64,000 nt of DNA from Acidobacteriota bacterium (GTDB lineage Bacteria > Acidobacteriota > Vicinamibacteria > Vicinamibacterales > UBA2999): contig JADZCN010000161.1 in assembly GCA_020851565.1 (NCBI GenBank), positions 37,287-101,286 of the forward strand, given 5' to 3'. The translations under genes were made by a program, and so were the position numbers. How positions within the stretch are numbered: the stretch's first letter is position 1; every line of letters starts with the position of its first letter. Shown here in pieces: positions 17,503 through 24,526 of this stretch. Below the pieces are notes generated by a model. The model saw nothing but the letters and a program-made list of their open reading frames with translations. It was not told the DNA's origin and ran no database searches.

Positions 17503-18732
17503 TCACCTCGGGGATGGACGTCCTGCTTCTTCCGCGAAGGTTTGCGCGATGCGCAACGCGATGCCGGAGGTGTCCGCGTAGGAGATGTTCGAGGTCACGG
17601 CCACGACGAGGCCTCGCTCGCGGAACATCATGAGCGATGCGACCATCCCGCCCAGCAACTCGCCGTCGTGACCCACCGCGCTCGCCTGTTCGCCCGCCAG
17701 CGTGACGGGTTCGAGGTCCCAGCCCAGGCCATAGCCCGTTGCCTCCCCGGAGGCCAGCCGCTGTGACACCTGGAGCAGCTGCATCGTGGCAGGCTGCAGC
17801 AGCGCGCCTTTGCTCATCGCCATGCCGAAGCGCGCGAGGTCCAAGGGCGTGGACACGAAGACGCTGGCACCCGCGTAGCACGACAGGTCGACGTCGCGCA
17901 TCGGGTCCGGGCCGTAGCGGGGGTCGGCCGCGAACCGCGGGAAGTAGGGCGTCGCCCGGACCGCGGCGGACTCGGTGACGGCGTCGGCCCGAGTGTCGTC
18001 CATTCCCAGCGGCTCGAAGACCTGCTTCCGCATGAAGGTCAGGAAGGGCTCGCCTGCAGCGGCTTCCACGGCCGCGCTCACCACGATCCAGCCGTAGCTC
18101 GAGTAGCGGTACGCGGTTCCCGGCTCGAAGAGCAGCGGACGATCCGCGAAGTGCTCGAGCGCGTCGACCGGCCGCTCGCAGTGCCGGGAGAAGAGCGGTC
18201 CCTCGTCGCCGCCGTCGTTCCGGACGCCGGCGACGTGGCCCATCAACTGGCGCAGCGTGACGGGCCATTCCTTGCGGGGGAATGCAGGCACGTATGCCTG
18301 AATCTCGTCATCGAGCGTCAGGCCGCCCTTCTCCAGGAGCAGGCCGACAGCGGCCGAGGTGAGGGCAATAGAGGCGGTGCCGATCCTGAACCGCGTCTCC
18401 GGCCCCACGGGCGTTCGCTTCTCGAGGCTGGCCCATCCGAACCCCTCTGCCCACACGATATCGCTGCCGACTCCGACCGCCACCGAGAGTCCCGGCAGGT
18501 TCTGCTCCTGGAGGCTCGCACGGGCGAGCTGGCGTCCCTGCTCCACGGCCCCTCCCCACCGTGACGGCGGGGTCGTGTGCGTCAGCGAGGGGACGCCACC
18601 GGCCTCAGGGTGCAGGAGGGTCGTCGTGGCGCTCATGAACCCCCAGACTCCCAGGACCGCCATGAGCAGCAGTCCCGCGCCGAGGGCGATCAGCGCGAGC
18701 CAGGTTTCCGTCCGGTTCCAGCTCTTCGACAC
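17503..18732 (-). CDS. membrane-anchored serine beta-lactamase-fold protein with a degenerate active site
   Basis: 409 residues with an N-terminal TM anchor (LIALGAGLLLMAVLGVWGF). The fold of class C beta-lactamase/LACTB-like proteins is clear (LPGLSVAVGVGSDIVWAEGF, EPGTAYRYSSYGW, GMDDTRADAVTE, AVGHDGELLGG). The family's catalytic SxxK, normally in RIGSVSK, reads RIGTASI here, so both the nucleophilic Ser and the Lys are replaced (the bases at 18,370-18,400 confirm this). YxN is YSS. It may be a non-catalytic binding protein or use a shifted Ser. It lies downstream of the ankyrin gene on the same strand, with a hairpin between them. Confidence 0.75.
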   Translation of the reverse strand: MSKSWNRTETWLALIALGAGLLLMAVLGVWGFMSATTTLLHPEAGGVPSLTHTTPPSRWGGAVEQGRQLARASLQEQNLPGLSVAVGVGSDIVWAEGFGWASLEKRTPVGPETRFRIGTASIALTSAAVGLLLEKGGLTLDDEIQAYVPAFPRKEWPVTLRQLMGHVAGVRNDGGDEGPLFSRHCERPVDALEHFADRPLLFEPGTAYRYSSYGWIVVSAAVEAAAGEPFLTFMRKQVFEPLGMDDTRADAVTESAAVRATPYFPRFAADPRYGPDPMRDVDLSCYAGASVFVSTPLDLARFGMAMSKGALLQPATMQLLQVSQRLASGEATGYGLGWDLEPVTLAGEQASAVGHDGELLGGMVASLMMFRERGLVVAVTSNISYADTSGIALRIAQTFAEEAGRPSPR

Positions 18733-18842
18733 GTGGCCTCCGTGCGAAAGGATCGCCGTGAATCCCTGGCCAGGTCTTCACCGGGAGGTGAGCGTCACCT
18801 GAGATTTCCGTGAGCGAGGGCGGGATCGCCGCGTGGGTGGCG

Positions 18843-18867
18843 TGACGCGCCCCGTCCCGACGCGTCA
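18843..18867 (-). terminator. hairpin after the tetR-ankyrin operon
   Basis: TGACGCG and CGCGTCA form a perfect 7-bp stem around an 11-base loop, 41 bases beyond the ankyrin-gene stop. There is no strong T tract. Confidence 0.4.
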
Positions 18868-18907
18868 AGGCCTTCCTTCGGGGGCGAAGCACTGAGGGCC
18901 TGCGTCG

Positions 18908-19498
18908 TCAGCGAAGCGGACGAGACGCGGCGCCTCGCGCCCGCAGCGCCGCGACAATGGTCTCGGGGAACGGGCGCTGCCGCCAGCCGAGGTTTGTCGG
19001 TTCCCAGAGCACGGTGCCTCCGTCCGGCTCGTCCGCGTTCGGGTCCGCGCCGCGGTCGAGCATGCCCGACACGAGGGCCAGGTCCTCACAGCCGGCCGCG
19101 CGTCCGAGCAGCGTCCATCCGCCCGGGTCTCGGTCCGCGACGTCCGCACCGGCCGCGATCAGGAGGCGCGCGGCCTGGACCGATCCGCACTGCTGGAGCG
19201 CGTAGCTCGCCAGCGACTCGCGCGCCGCTCCCAGTTCCGGCGTGCTGCCACCCACACCCGTCGTGGTGGCGCGGCCTATCGTCCGTCGCGGGTACGACCG
19301 CCACTGCGCGCGCTCATTCGGGGAGAGGCCGCGTGCCAGGTACTGCTCCAGGGTCGCGAGGTCGTTCTCGCGGATGGCCTCGCTGGCCGATGCATGGTCG
19401 GGCCAGTACTCCGGCAGCATGTACACGCCGGCGAGCGCCATCAGCACCGCGACCAGAACCATCAGAGGCTTGCCGAAGAGCGTGTATCCCAGGCCCAT
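18908..19498 (-). CDS. membrane-anchored ankyrin-repeat protein
   Basis: 196 residues from ATG 19498. One hydrophobic segment (PLMVLVAVLMALAGVYML) is followed by two to three ankyrin repeats: AIRENDLATLEQYLARGLSP, GSVQAARLLIAAGADVADRD, and DLALVSGMLDRGADPNADEP. The repeats presumably mediate protein binding on one face of the membrane. The gene starts 11 bases after the tetR stop, so it is in an operon with it. A longer form from ATG 19597 would overlap tetR and is less likely. The partner is unknown. Confidence 0.7.
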   Translation of the reverse strand: MGLGYTLFGKPLMVLVAVLMALAGVYMLPEYWPDHASASEAIRENDLATLEQYLARGLSPNERAQWRSYPRRTIGRATTTGVGGSTPELGAARESLASYALQQCGSVQAARLLIAAGADVADRDPGGWTLLGRAAGCEDLALVSGMLDRGADPNADEPDGGTVLWEPTNLGWRQRPFPETIVAALRARGAASRPLR

Positions 19499-19509
19499 GG
19501 CTTTCGTGA

Positions 19510-20187
19510 TCAGCGACCCACGACACGGCGGCGCGTCGAGGGTCCACGCCGTCCATTCGATGCGGCCGGGCCGGCCGTCCGGTGACGCCTCAGCCACGGC
19601 GCCAGCACGGACTCGAGGTCCCTGCCGATCCAGTCAACGGCCTTTCCCTCGCGATACGTCGCCCAGGACATCAGGGACCCGCCGATGACGGCTTCCACGG
19701 TACACGCGAGCGTGCGGGCGTCAACATCATGCCGCAGCTCGCCCGCCGCGATGGCCGCCTCGAGCAGCGCTTCGATCTCGCGGCGCGTCGCACGCGCGTT
19801 CTCGACGAGGTGTTCCCGGAGGACGTCGTCGGCGAGGTCGGTTTGCAGGTACGCCAGGTTTCGCAGGAGCGCGTCCGGCGTGGGGGCCAGGTCGGTCATG
19901 CAAGCCGCGTACGCCCGCAGCGTCGACAGCGGCCGCCCGCGAGAAGCGGCGCGCAGGCCCGCGAAGACAGCACCGGCACTGCCCGCAAACCGCTCGGACA
20001 GCGCCACGATCAGCGCGCGCTTGCTGCCGAAGCGCTGCACCAGGCGGCCGGGCGTGACGCCCGCCTCTGCGGCGATGTCGGCGAGCGTGAGCTCGTGGGG
20101 GCCGCGGCGGCTCATGGCACGCTGCGCGGCGGCGAAGACGTCCTCGTCGGTCACCTTCGGGCGCCGGCCCCGGGGAGGAGTTGACAA
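19510..20187 (-). CDS. TetR-family regulator
   Basis: 225 residues. The N-terminal HTH is canonical (VFAAAQRAMSRRGPHELTLA, DIAAEAGVTPGRLVQRFGSK). The C-terminal ligand domain is of the usual helical type. It is divergent from a small reductase gene, with two perfect inverted repeats in the 62-bp region between them, so it likely represses both itself (plus the ankyrin gene) and the reductase. Confidence 0.9.
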   Translation of the reverse strand: MSTPPRGRRPKVTDEDVFAAAQRAMSRRGPHELTLADIAAEAGVTPGRLVQRFGSKRALIVALSERFAGSAGAVFAGLRAASRGRPLSTLRAYAACMTDLAPTPDALLRNLAYLQTDLADDVLREHLVENARATRREIEALLEAAIAAGELRHDVDARTLACTVEAVIGGSLMSWATYREGKAVDWIGRDLESVLAPWLRRHRTAGPAASNGRRGPSTRRRVVGR

Positions 20188-20190
20188 TGG

Positions 20191-20234
20191 CTAAACCCTG
20201 GTTTAGTTTCAGCGTTACTAAATGACAGTTTAGT
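20191..20234. promoter_or_regulatory. two related TetR operators
   Basis: CTAAACC-CT-GGTTTAG (20191-20206) and ACTAAA-TGACAG-TTTAGT (20217-20234) are both perfect inverted repeats sharing the half-site CTAAA. Their centres are about 27 bp apart. They fill the divergent region between tetR and the reductase gene, next to an AT-rich promoter segment. Confidence 0.8.
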
Positions 20235-20249
20235 CGATGGAGCCCATCG

Positions 20250-20783
20250 ATGCGAAAGGTGATCTACGGCGGTGCGATGAGCCTCGACGGCTACATCGCC
20301 GGCCCCAACGGCGAGTACGACTGGATCGTGATGGACCCGGACATCGACTTCGCCGGGCTGATGGGCCGGTTCGACACCTTCCTCATCGGCCGCAAGACCT
20401 TCCAGGCGATGCAGAAGATGGGCGACGCCGCGCCGCCGGCCCCTGGCATCCGGAACATCGTCTTCTCGAGGACGCTCGGTCCCGGAGACTGCCCGCAGGC
20501 GACCCGGAGCGGCGATGCGGAGCGGATGGTGGCCGAGCTCCGTGCGCAGCCCGGCAAGGACATCGCGCTCTTCGGCGGCGGCGAGCTGTTCCGGAGCCTG
20601 CTGGCGGCGGGCCTCGTCGACGAGGTGCATTTCCATATCGTTCCGGTGCTGCTCGGCGGCGGGATCCCGCTGCTGCCGTCGCCGGCCGATCGCGCCACGC
20701 TCAGGCTGACATCGCACCGGGTGTACGAGAAGACCGGCACGATGGGGCTGGAGTACGAAATCGTCGGAGCGCGTCGCGACTGA
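20250..20783 (+). CDS. dihydrofolate-reductase-like (RibD C-terminal domain) oxidoreductase
   Basis: 177 residues of the YyaP/RibD-C family: KVIYGGAMSLDGYIAGPNGE, then FDTFLIGRKTFQAM, IVFSRTL, IALFGGGELFRSLLAAGLVD, HIVPVLLGGGIPLL. The NADPH-binding GGGE segment is intact. These stand-alone proteins act as small NADPH reductases of unclear substrate. It is under the divergent TetR operators and is likely induced by the TetR ligand. Confidence 0.88.
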   Translation: MRKVIYGGAMSLDGYIAGPNGEYDWIVMDPDIDFAGLMGRFDTFLIGRKTFQAMQKMGDAAPPAPGIRNIVFSRTLGPGDCPQATRSGDAERMVAELRAQPGKDIALFGGGELFRSLLAAGLVDEVHFHIVPVLLGGGIPLLPSPADRATLRLTSHRVYEKTGTMGLEYEIVGARRD

Positions 20784-20798
20784 CCCGCACGCCGTCCA

Positions 20799-21434
20799 TC
20801 ACCGACCGCCTGCGGCCGGCGAGCCGCCTCCGGGGCTCACCAGGGTCGCGATGCGATAGGCCCCGCCAAACGCGACCGGCTCGTCGTGCTCGATGACGAG
20901 TGGTGTCCCCGCCATCAACGGGCCCAGTCGACGATTCAGGTCCGAGAACAATGGCTTCGCAAGCGCGTTGAGCAGCCGACGCTTCAGCGAGGGGTGTTCC
21001 TCGTCCCTCAGGAACTTGTCGAAGACCGCTATCCGGCCGCCGGGTTTCAGCACCCGGACAGCCTCCCTCAGGCCGCGTTCCGGCTGCGGCATGACCGCAA
21101 GGATGAGGTGCATCACGACGGCGTCGAACGACGAGTCGGGAAATGCCAGCTGTCTCGCATCCATGATGCGCGTTGTCACGGCCCGGCCGGCGCCAGCGGC
21201 CCGGCGCTCCAGCTGCTTCAGCATCGCCGGCGTGACGTCAATCGCGGTGACGTGGACGTTCGACGGCAGGAACTCCAGATCCAGGCCCGTGCCGGCGCCG
21301 ACGATCAGCACGCGGTCGCCGGGAGTGAGCTGCAGTCGGCCAATCGATAACCGCCGGGCGGCGTCGAAGCCTGCGGCACCGGCGATCGCGTCGTACGCTG
21401 GCGCCCAGAACGTGTAACGGAGTCGATTCCACAT
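20799..21434 (-). CDS. class I SAM-dependent methyltransferase
   Basis: 211 residues from ATG 21434. The SAM site is typical: DRVLIVGAGTGLDLEFLP (motif I), VTAIDVTPAMLKQLERRA, FDAVVMHLILAVMP (motif II), REAVRVLKPGGRIAVFDKF (motif III). It resembles UbiE/phospholipid N-methyltransferase types. It begins 2 bases after the membrane-protein stop and so shares an operon with it, behind the duplicated promoter element at 21,852-21,975. Confidence 0.85.
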   Translation of the reverse strand: MWNRLRYTFWAPAYDAIAGAAGFDAARRLSIGRLQLTPGDRVLIVGAGTGLDLEFLPSNVHVTAIDVTPAMLKQLERRAAGAGRAVTTRIMDARQLAFPDSSFDAVVMHLILAVMPQPERGLREAVRVLKPGGRIAVFDKFLRDEEHPSLKRRLLNALAKPLFSDLNRRLGPLMAGTPLVIEHDEPVAFGGAYRIATLVSPGGGSPAAGGR

Positions 21435-21436
21435 GA

Positions 21437-21862
21437 TCAGGTCCTGGCGTGACTCGCGACGAGCCCGCGTCGCAGGAGCCAGGCGAGGCCGGCCGCGGCG
21501 CCGACGTCGTACGCGAGACACCAGGCCGGCCACCAGGCCGGCACCCCGGCGTTCTCGACAACCTGGCCATGAACGGCATCGAAGACGCCATGGCTGGCCA
21601 GCGCCACGACGACGATCCACGCGCTCGACTTGAACCCGGCAACGGCCGCAGCCGCGAACAGCGTCATCACCACCGACTCGATGACCACCGCCTGGATCGA
21701 GCCGCTCATCGCCGCGAACAGCACGTAGTACGACGCAATCACGATCATCACGGTCGGGTAGAACGCGCGATCGCGATCGAACCCCACTTGCCTCGCGAAC
21801 ACTGCGACGCCGACCGAGAGCACGATGCCGATAGCGTATGGCATGACGGACTGAGTGGACAT
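21437..21862 (-). CDS. small four-TM membrane protein
   Basis: 141 residues with about four hydrophobic segments (YAIGIVLSVGVAVFA, FYPTVMIVIASYYVLFAAM, VVIESVVMTLFAAAAVAG, WIVVVALASHGVFDAVHG). The His/Asp pair in ASHGVFDAVHG could be functional. No confident family, although it resembles small DUF6010-like proteins. A strong ribosome site (GGGAAGGAG) lies upstream. It is the first gene after the duplicated promoter element and is coupled to the methyltransferase. Confidence 0.7.
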   Translation of the reverse strand: MSTQSVMPYAIGIVLSVGVAVFARQVGFDRDRAFYPTVMIVIASYYVLFAAMSGSIQAVVIESVVMTLFAAAAVAGFKSSAWIVVVALASHGVFDAVHGQVVENAGVPAWWPAWCLAYDVGAAAGLAWLLRRGLVASHART

Positions 21863-21975
21863 CAGAAGCTCCTTCCCTGGAGTTGGCGTGTCAACAGGGA
21901 AGAACAGTGTCCCACCCGGGCCGGCGACAGGATTGCATGGAGCGGCTGTTGTCCTTGAACGAACCGGCTATTCGG
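21852..21975 (-). promoter_or_regulatory. duplicated upstream regulatory element, copy 1
   Basis: Reading on the minus strand, this region shares with positions 24,012-24,139 the segments TTCAAGGACAAYAGCCGCTC, a TTGACRY/GTCAA-type inverted repeat (GTTGGCGTGTCAAC at 21882-21895), the ribosome site and the first codons ATGTCCACTCAR. It lies between the araC stop and the membrane-protein start, so it is the promoter of the membrane-protein/methyltransferase pair. It is a likely site for the adjacent AraC regulator. Confidence 0.65.
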
Positions 21976-22750
21976 ACGTGTTGAACGGCGAGGCAATCTG
22001 GACGAAATCGCCGCGCATCAGCGCCGAGGGCGCCATGCCGACCATCTGGTAGAACGTCCTTGTCAGGTGCGCGGCGTCCGCGAAGTCGGCCGCGTGTGCC
22101 GCGGCCGCAATTGTTCGCTCGGAGGCGACGGCCACCATGGCGCGCGTCAACTTGCGCCACAGCATATACCGACTGAACGGAAGGCCGACCTGCTCCTTGA
22201 ACAGGTGGGCAAAGCGGGTGGGCGAAAGGCACGCCAGGCCCGCGGCGCTGTCGAGTGACATCCGCAGGTCGTCCGATTCCCGAATCGCGTCGAGGACCGT
22301 GGTCACGCGCGAATCGAACCGGCGCGTCGGGGCCGGGCCTGGCCTCAATCCCTGTACACAGCCGCGAACCAGTGCCGCGACGTCTTCAACTTCATCCGGT
22401 CGTTCGGCGAACGCGCGCACCGCCGGCACGATCGACTCCAGCCGCGCATCCGGGACGCTCGTGATGTCCTGCCGAAGAGACGAGGACAACCAGGCACCCT
22501 CGCTCGATTCCGGATCGACGAAGGCCATCACCCCGAGTGCGCCGTTGCAGTCGAAGGAGTGCTCGGCGTCGGCCCGCACGACGATGCCGCGGCTCTCGCG
22601 CCAGCCGCCGTCCTTGCCGCGGATGGCGACGCACCCGTCGAGCGCGATCACGACCTGGATCGCGTGGTGTGCATGGGAGGGCACGGCCCCCTGGGCCCTG
22701 GCGGTCAGAAGGAAGCCGCCCTCCCACAGGTACCACCGCGGGGCGCTCAA
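21968..22750 (-). CDS. AraC-family transcriptional regulator
   Basis: 260 residues. An N-terminal cupin-like sensor (HAHHAIQVVIALDGCVAIRG, SFDCNGALGVMAFVDP) is followed by a C-terminal double HTH (SLDSAAGLACLSPTRFAHLF, KEQVGLPFSRYMLWRKLTRA, FADAAHLTRTFYQMVGMAPS). It is probably an activator responding to a small ligand. Two copies of a similar promoter element lie at its 3' end and 2 kb away, making the flanking operons its probable regulon. Confidence 0.88.
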   Translation of the reverse strand: MSAPRWYLWEGGFLLTARAQGAVPSHAHHAIQVVIALDGCVAIRGKDGGWRESRGIVVRADAEHSFDCNGALGVMAFVDPESSEGAWLSSSLRQDITSVPDARLESIVPAVRAFAERPDEVEDVAALVRGCVQGLRPGPAPTRRFDSRVTTVLDAIRESDDLRMSLDSAAGLACLSPTRFAHLFKEQVGLPFSRYMLWRKLTRAMVAVASERTIAAAAHAADFADAAHLTRTFYQMVGMAPSALMRGDFVQIASPFNTSE

Positions 22751-22856
22751 CCAGCGGTACGGCTCGTCGTTCGGCGTGTAAGCCAGGCCGGCATTCTACC
22801 AGCGGCTGCCGTAATGACCCCGTAGATTGAGACGAATCGCACGACTGCCTCGCGCT

Positions 22857-23819
22857 TCACACCGTGATGGCGACTTTCCCTCGCGCGCGTCCCTCCTCGA
22901 CGTAGCGAATGGCGGCAGGAACCTCGCTCAGTGGAAATCGGCGGTCAATCACAGGTCTGACCTTCCCCGCCTCGCAGAGCTCCTTCAGGAACAGCAGGTC
23001 AGCCTGGGTGGGCCTCATCAGCACGTGTCCCAACGTCTGATGCCCCATCGATAGCACGGGTCCGAACAGTAGCGCGTCAATCAGCTGGCGATTGGAGCCG
23101 CCAGTCATCGTGTAGGCGCCGTCTGCGCTGAGGGCACGCTTGTAGTCCCAAATCGACCGATCTCCGTTCACAGCCATGATCAGGTCGTATCGTTGTCCGA
23201 GCGCCGCGAAATCGTCTTTCGTGTAGTCGAGCACGTGGTCCGCGCCAATCGAGCGCACCATGTCGATGTTCCTTGTGCTACAGACGCCGGTTACCTCGGC
23301 TCCGAACGTCTTGGCAATCTGGACCGCGAACGTCCCGACACCGCCGGATGCGCCGTTGATCAGCACCCGCCGCGCGCGCTCTATCCGGCCCTTCCGAAGG
23401 CCCTGAAGCGCCGTGCATCCAGCGGTTGGTATCGCCGCCGCCTCCTCAAACGACAAGTTGGCTGGTTTCAAGGCGAGCGCCTTGTCCGGTGCGACCGCGA
23501 ACTCCGCGTACGCACCGAAGCCACACCGGGAGAGCTCTCCGAACACGTGGTCGCCCGGGCGGAACCGGGTGACCTGCCGGCCGACCGCTTCGACGCGGCC
23601 GGCGATGTCGTTGCCGATGGTCTTGAATCTCGGTTTGCGAAGCCCGGCGACGAGACGGAATGGCAGTGGCGTACCGCGCAGCATGTGCCGGTCGCCTGCG
23701 TTCGCGGATGCTGCCAGCACTCTCACCAACACGTCGTCATCACCCACGGCCGGAAGCGGGACCTCCTCGAGGCGCAGCACGTCGGGCGGTCCATAGGTCT
23801 CGCGGACGATGGCTTTCAT
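22857..23819 (-). CDS. zinc-independent quinone oxidoreductase / alcohol dehydrogenase (MDR family)
   Basis: 320 residues. N-terminal GroES-like domain (MKAIVRETYGPPDVLRLEEV, VLAASANAGDRHMLRG, GNDIAGRVEAVG, RFRPGDHVFGE) and a Rossmann NAD(P) domain (AAAIPTAGCTALQGL, VLINGASGGVGTFAVQIAK). The structural and catalytic zinc ligands of classic ADHs are absent, as in quinone reductases. It follows the Cys-rich peptide gene on the same strand and may be controlled by the second promoter-element copy. Confidence 0.9.
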   Translation of the reverse strand: MKAIVRETYGPPDVLRLEEVPLPAVGDDDVLVRVLAASANAGDRHMLRGTPLPFRLVAGLRKPRFKTIGNDIAGRVEAVGRQVTRFRPGDHVFGELSRCGFGAYAEFAVAPDKALALKPANLSFEEAAAIPTAGCTALQGLRKGRIERARRVLINGASGGVGTFAVQIAKTFGAEVTGVCSTRNIDMVRSIGADHVLDYTKDDFAALGQRYDLIMAVNGDRSIWDYKRALSADGAYTMTGGSNRQLIDALLFGPVLSMGHQTLGHVLMRPTQADLLFLKELCEAGKVRPVIDRRFPLSEVPAAIRYVEEGRARGKVAITV

Positions 23820-23918
23820 CGTGTTGCTCCTGGGGCCGGCTTGACGAGGCTCACCGGGCGCAAACGGGGCCCCTGGCCAGGCAGCCGTGTGAGCGATGGC
23901 GTGCGCACTCGGCGTACA

Positions 23919-24023
23919 TTACCGTCTCTCCGCCTGGCGCGCGTTCGCGTGCTGGCAGCCTTTGCAGGTGCATTCGGAACCAGTGCAGGCCGGGCACGCA
24001 CAAACCGTCGATTGAGTGGACAT
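23919..24023 (-). CDS. 34-residue Cys-rich peptide with two CxCxxC motifs (metallothionein-like)
   Basis: ATG at 24023 is preceded by GGGAG with a 7-base gap, and translation ends at TAA 23921-23919. The product is 34 residues; its core reads CACPACTGSECTCKGC (residues 8-23), that is, two CxCxxC motifs with six Cys in 16 residues, followed by a His and a basic tail. Such spacing suits metal-thiolate binding. The first five residues and the whole upstream region match the start of the membrane-protein gene at 21,862, so it uses the same type of promoter and ribosome site. Small size and lack of a known family limit certainty. Confidence 0.6.
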   Translation of the reverse strand: MSTQSTVCACPACTGSECTCKGCQHANARQAERR

Positions 24024-24139
24024 CAGAAGCTCCCTGGCTGTGTTGACGTGATGTCAACAACGAAATGGAGTATCGCACCAGGCCGGGCAGCCAGGATTGG
24101 ACGGAGCGGCTATTGTCCTTGAATGAATCGGCTCTTCGG
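24012..24139 (-). promoter_or_regulatory. duplicated upstream regulatory element, copy 2
   Basis: It matches the element at 21,852-21,975: TTCAAGGACAATAGCCGCTC, then a perfect inverted repeat TGTTGAC-GTGAT-GTCAACA (24041-24059), then GGGAGCTTCTG and ATGTCCACTCAA. It lies directly upstream of the Cys-rich peptide and the oxidoreductase gene. No araC gene adjoins this copy; the remainder up to 24,230 holds no gene I recognise. Confidence 0.65.
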
Positions 24140-24302
24140 AACCCTGCGGCAAGATGTTGAAGGGTGAAGTCCGCCGCGGTCCTTCTCAGATCAGCCGCTA
24201 CGTTCAATCGACTCACGTGGCCGGATCGCTATCGTGAAAAGGACTGCGGCACAGCGCCCGCGATTGAAGGAGCGATGCGATGAAGAGGTCAACCGTCGAT
24301 CT

Positions 24303-24475
24303 CGCCTGCGACGCCTCTGCCGAGCCGCGAAGGGTCAGCTGACGGTGATGACGAACGCCCGAGTCGTCTGCGTGGACGGAGTCGGTGCCGTGGAGGCAGT
24401 CGTCGTGCACCATACGCGAACCGGGCGGCTGCGCGCGGTGAACACGTCGCTATGCCTGTCGTGCGACGGTTCGAC
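24303..24475 (+). repeat. diverged 173-bp repeat, copy 1 (possible small coding region)
   Basis: About four fifths identical to 58,225-58,400. The two differ by one codon in length, and many differences are synonymous in the plus-strand frame reading RLRRL..AAK.QLTVMTNA.VVCVDGVG..EAVVV, so it may be, or derive from, a short coding sequence. No start codon with a ribosome site is convincing here. It lies between the Cys-peptide promoter and the second ADOP gene, in a 500-bp stretch that is otherwise without genes. Confidence 0.6.
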
Positions 24476-24526
24476 GGCGACCAGCACGCGGGAGGAGGGG
24501 GGACGTCTCTGAATCCGGGGGGCGGC

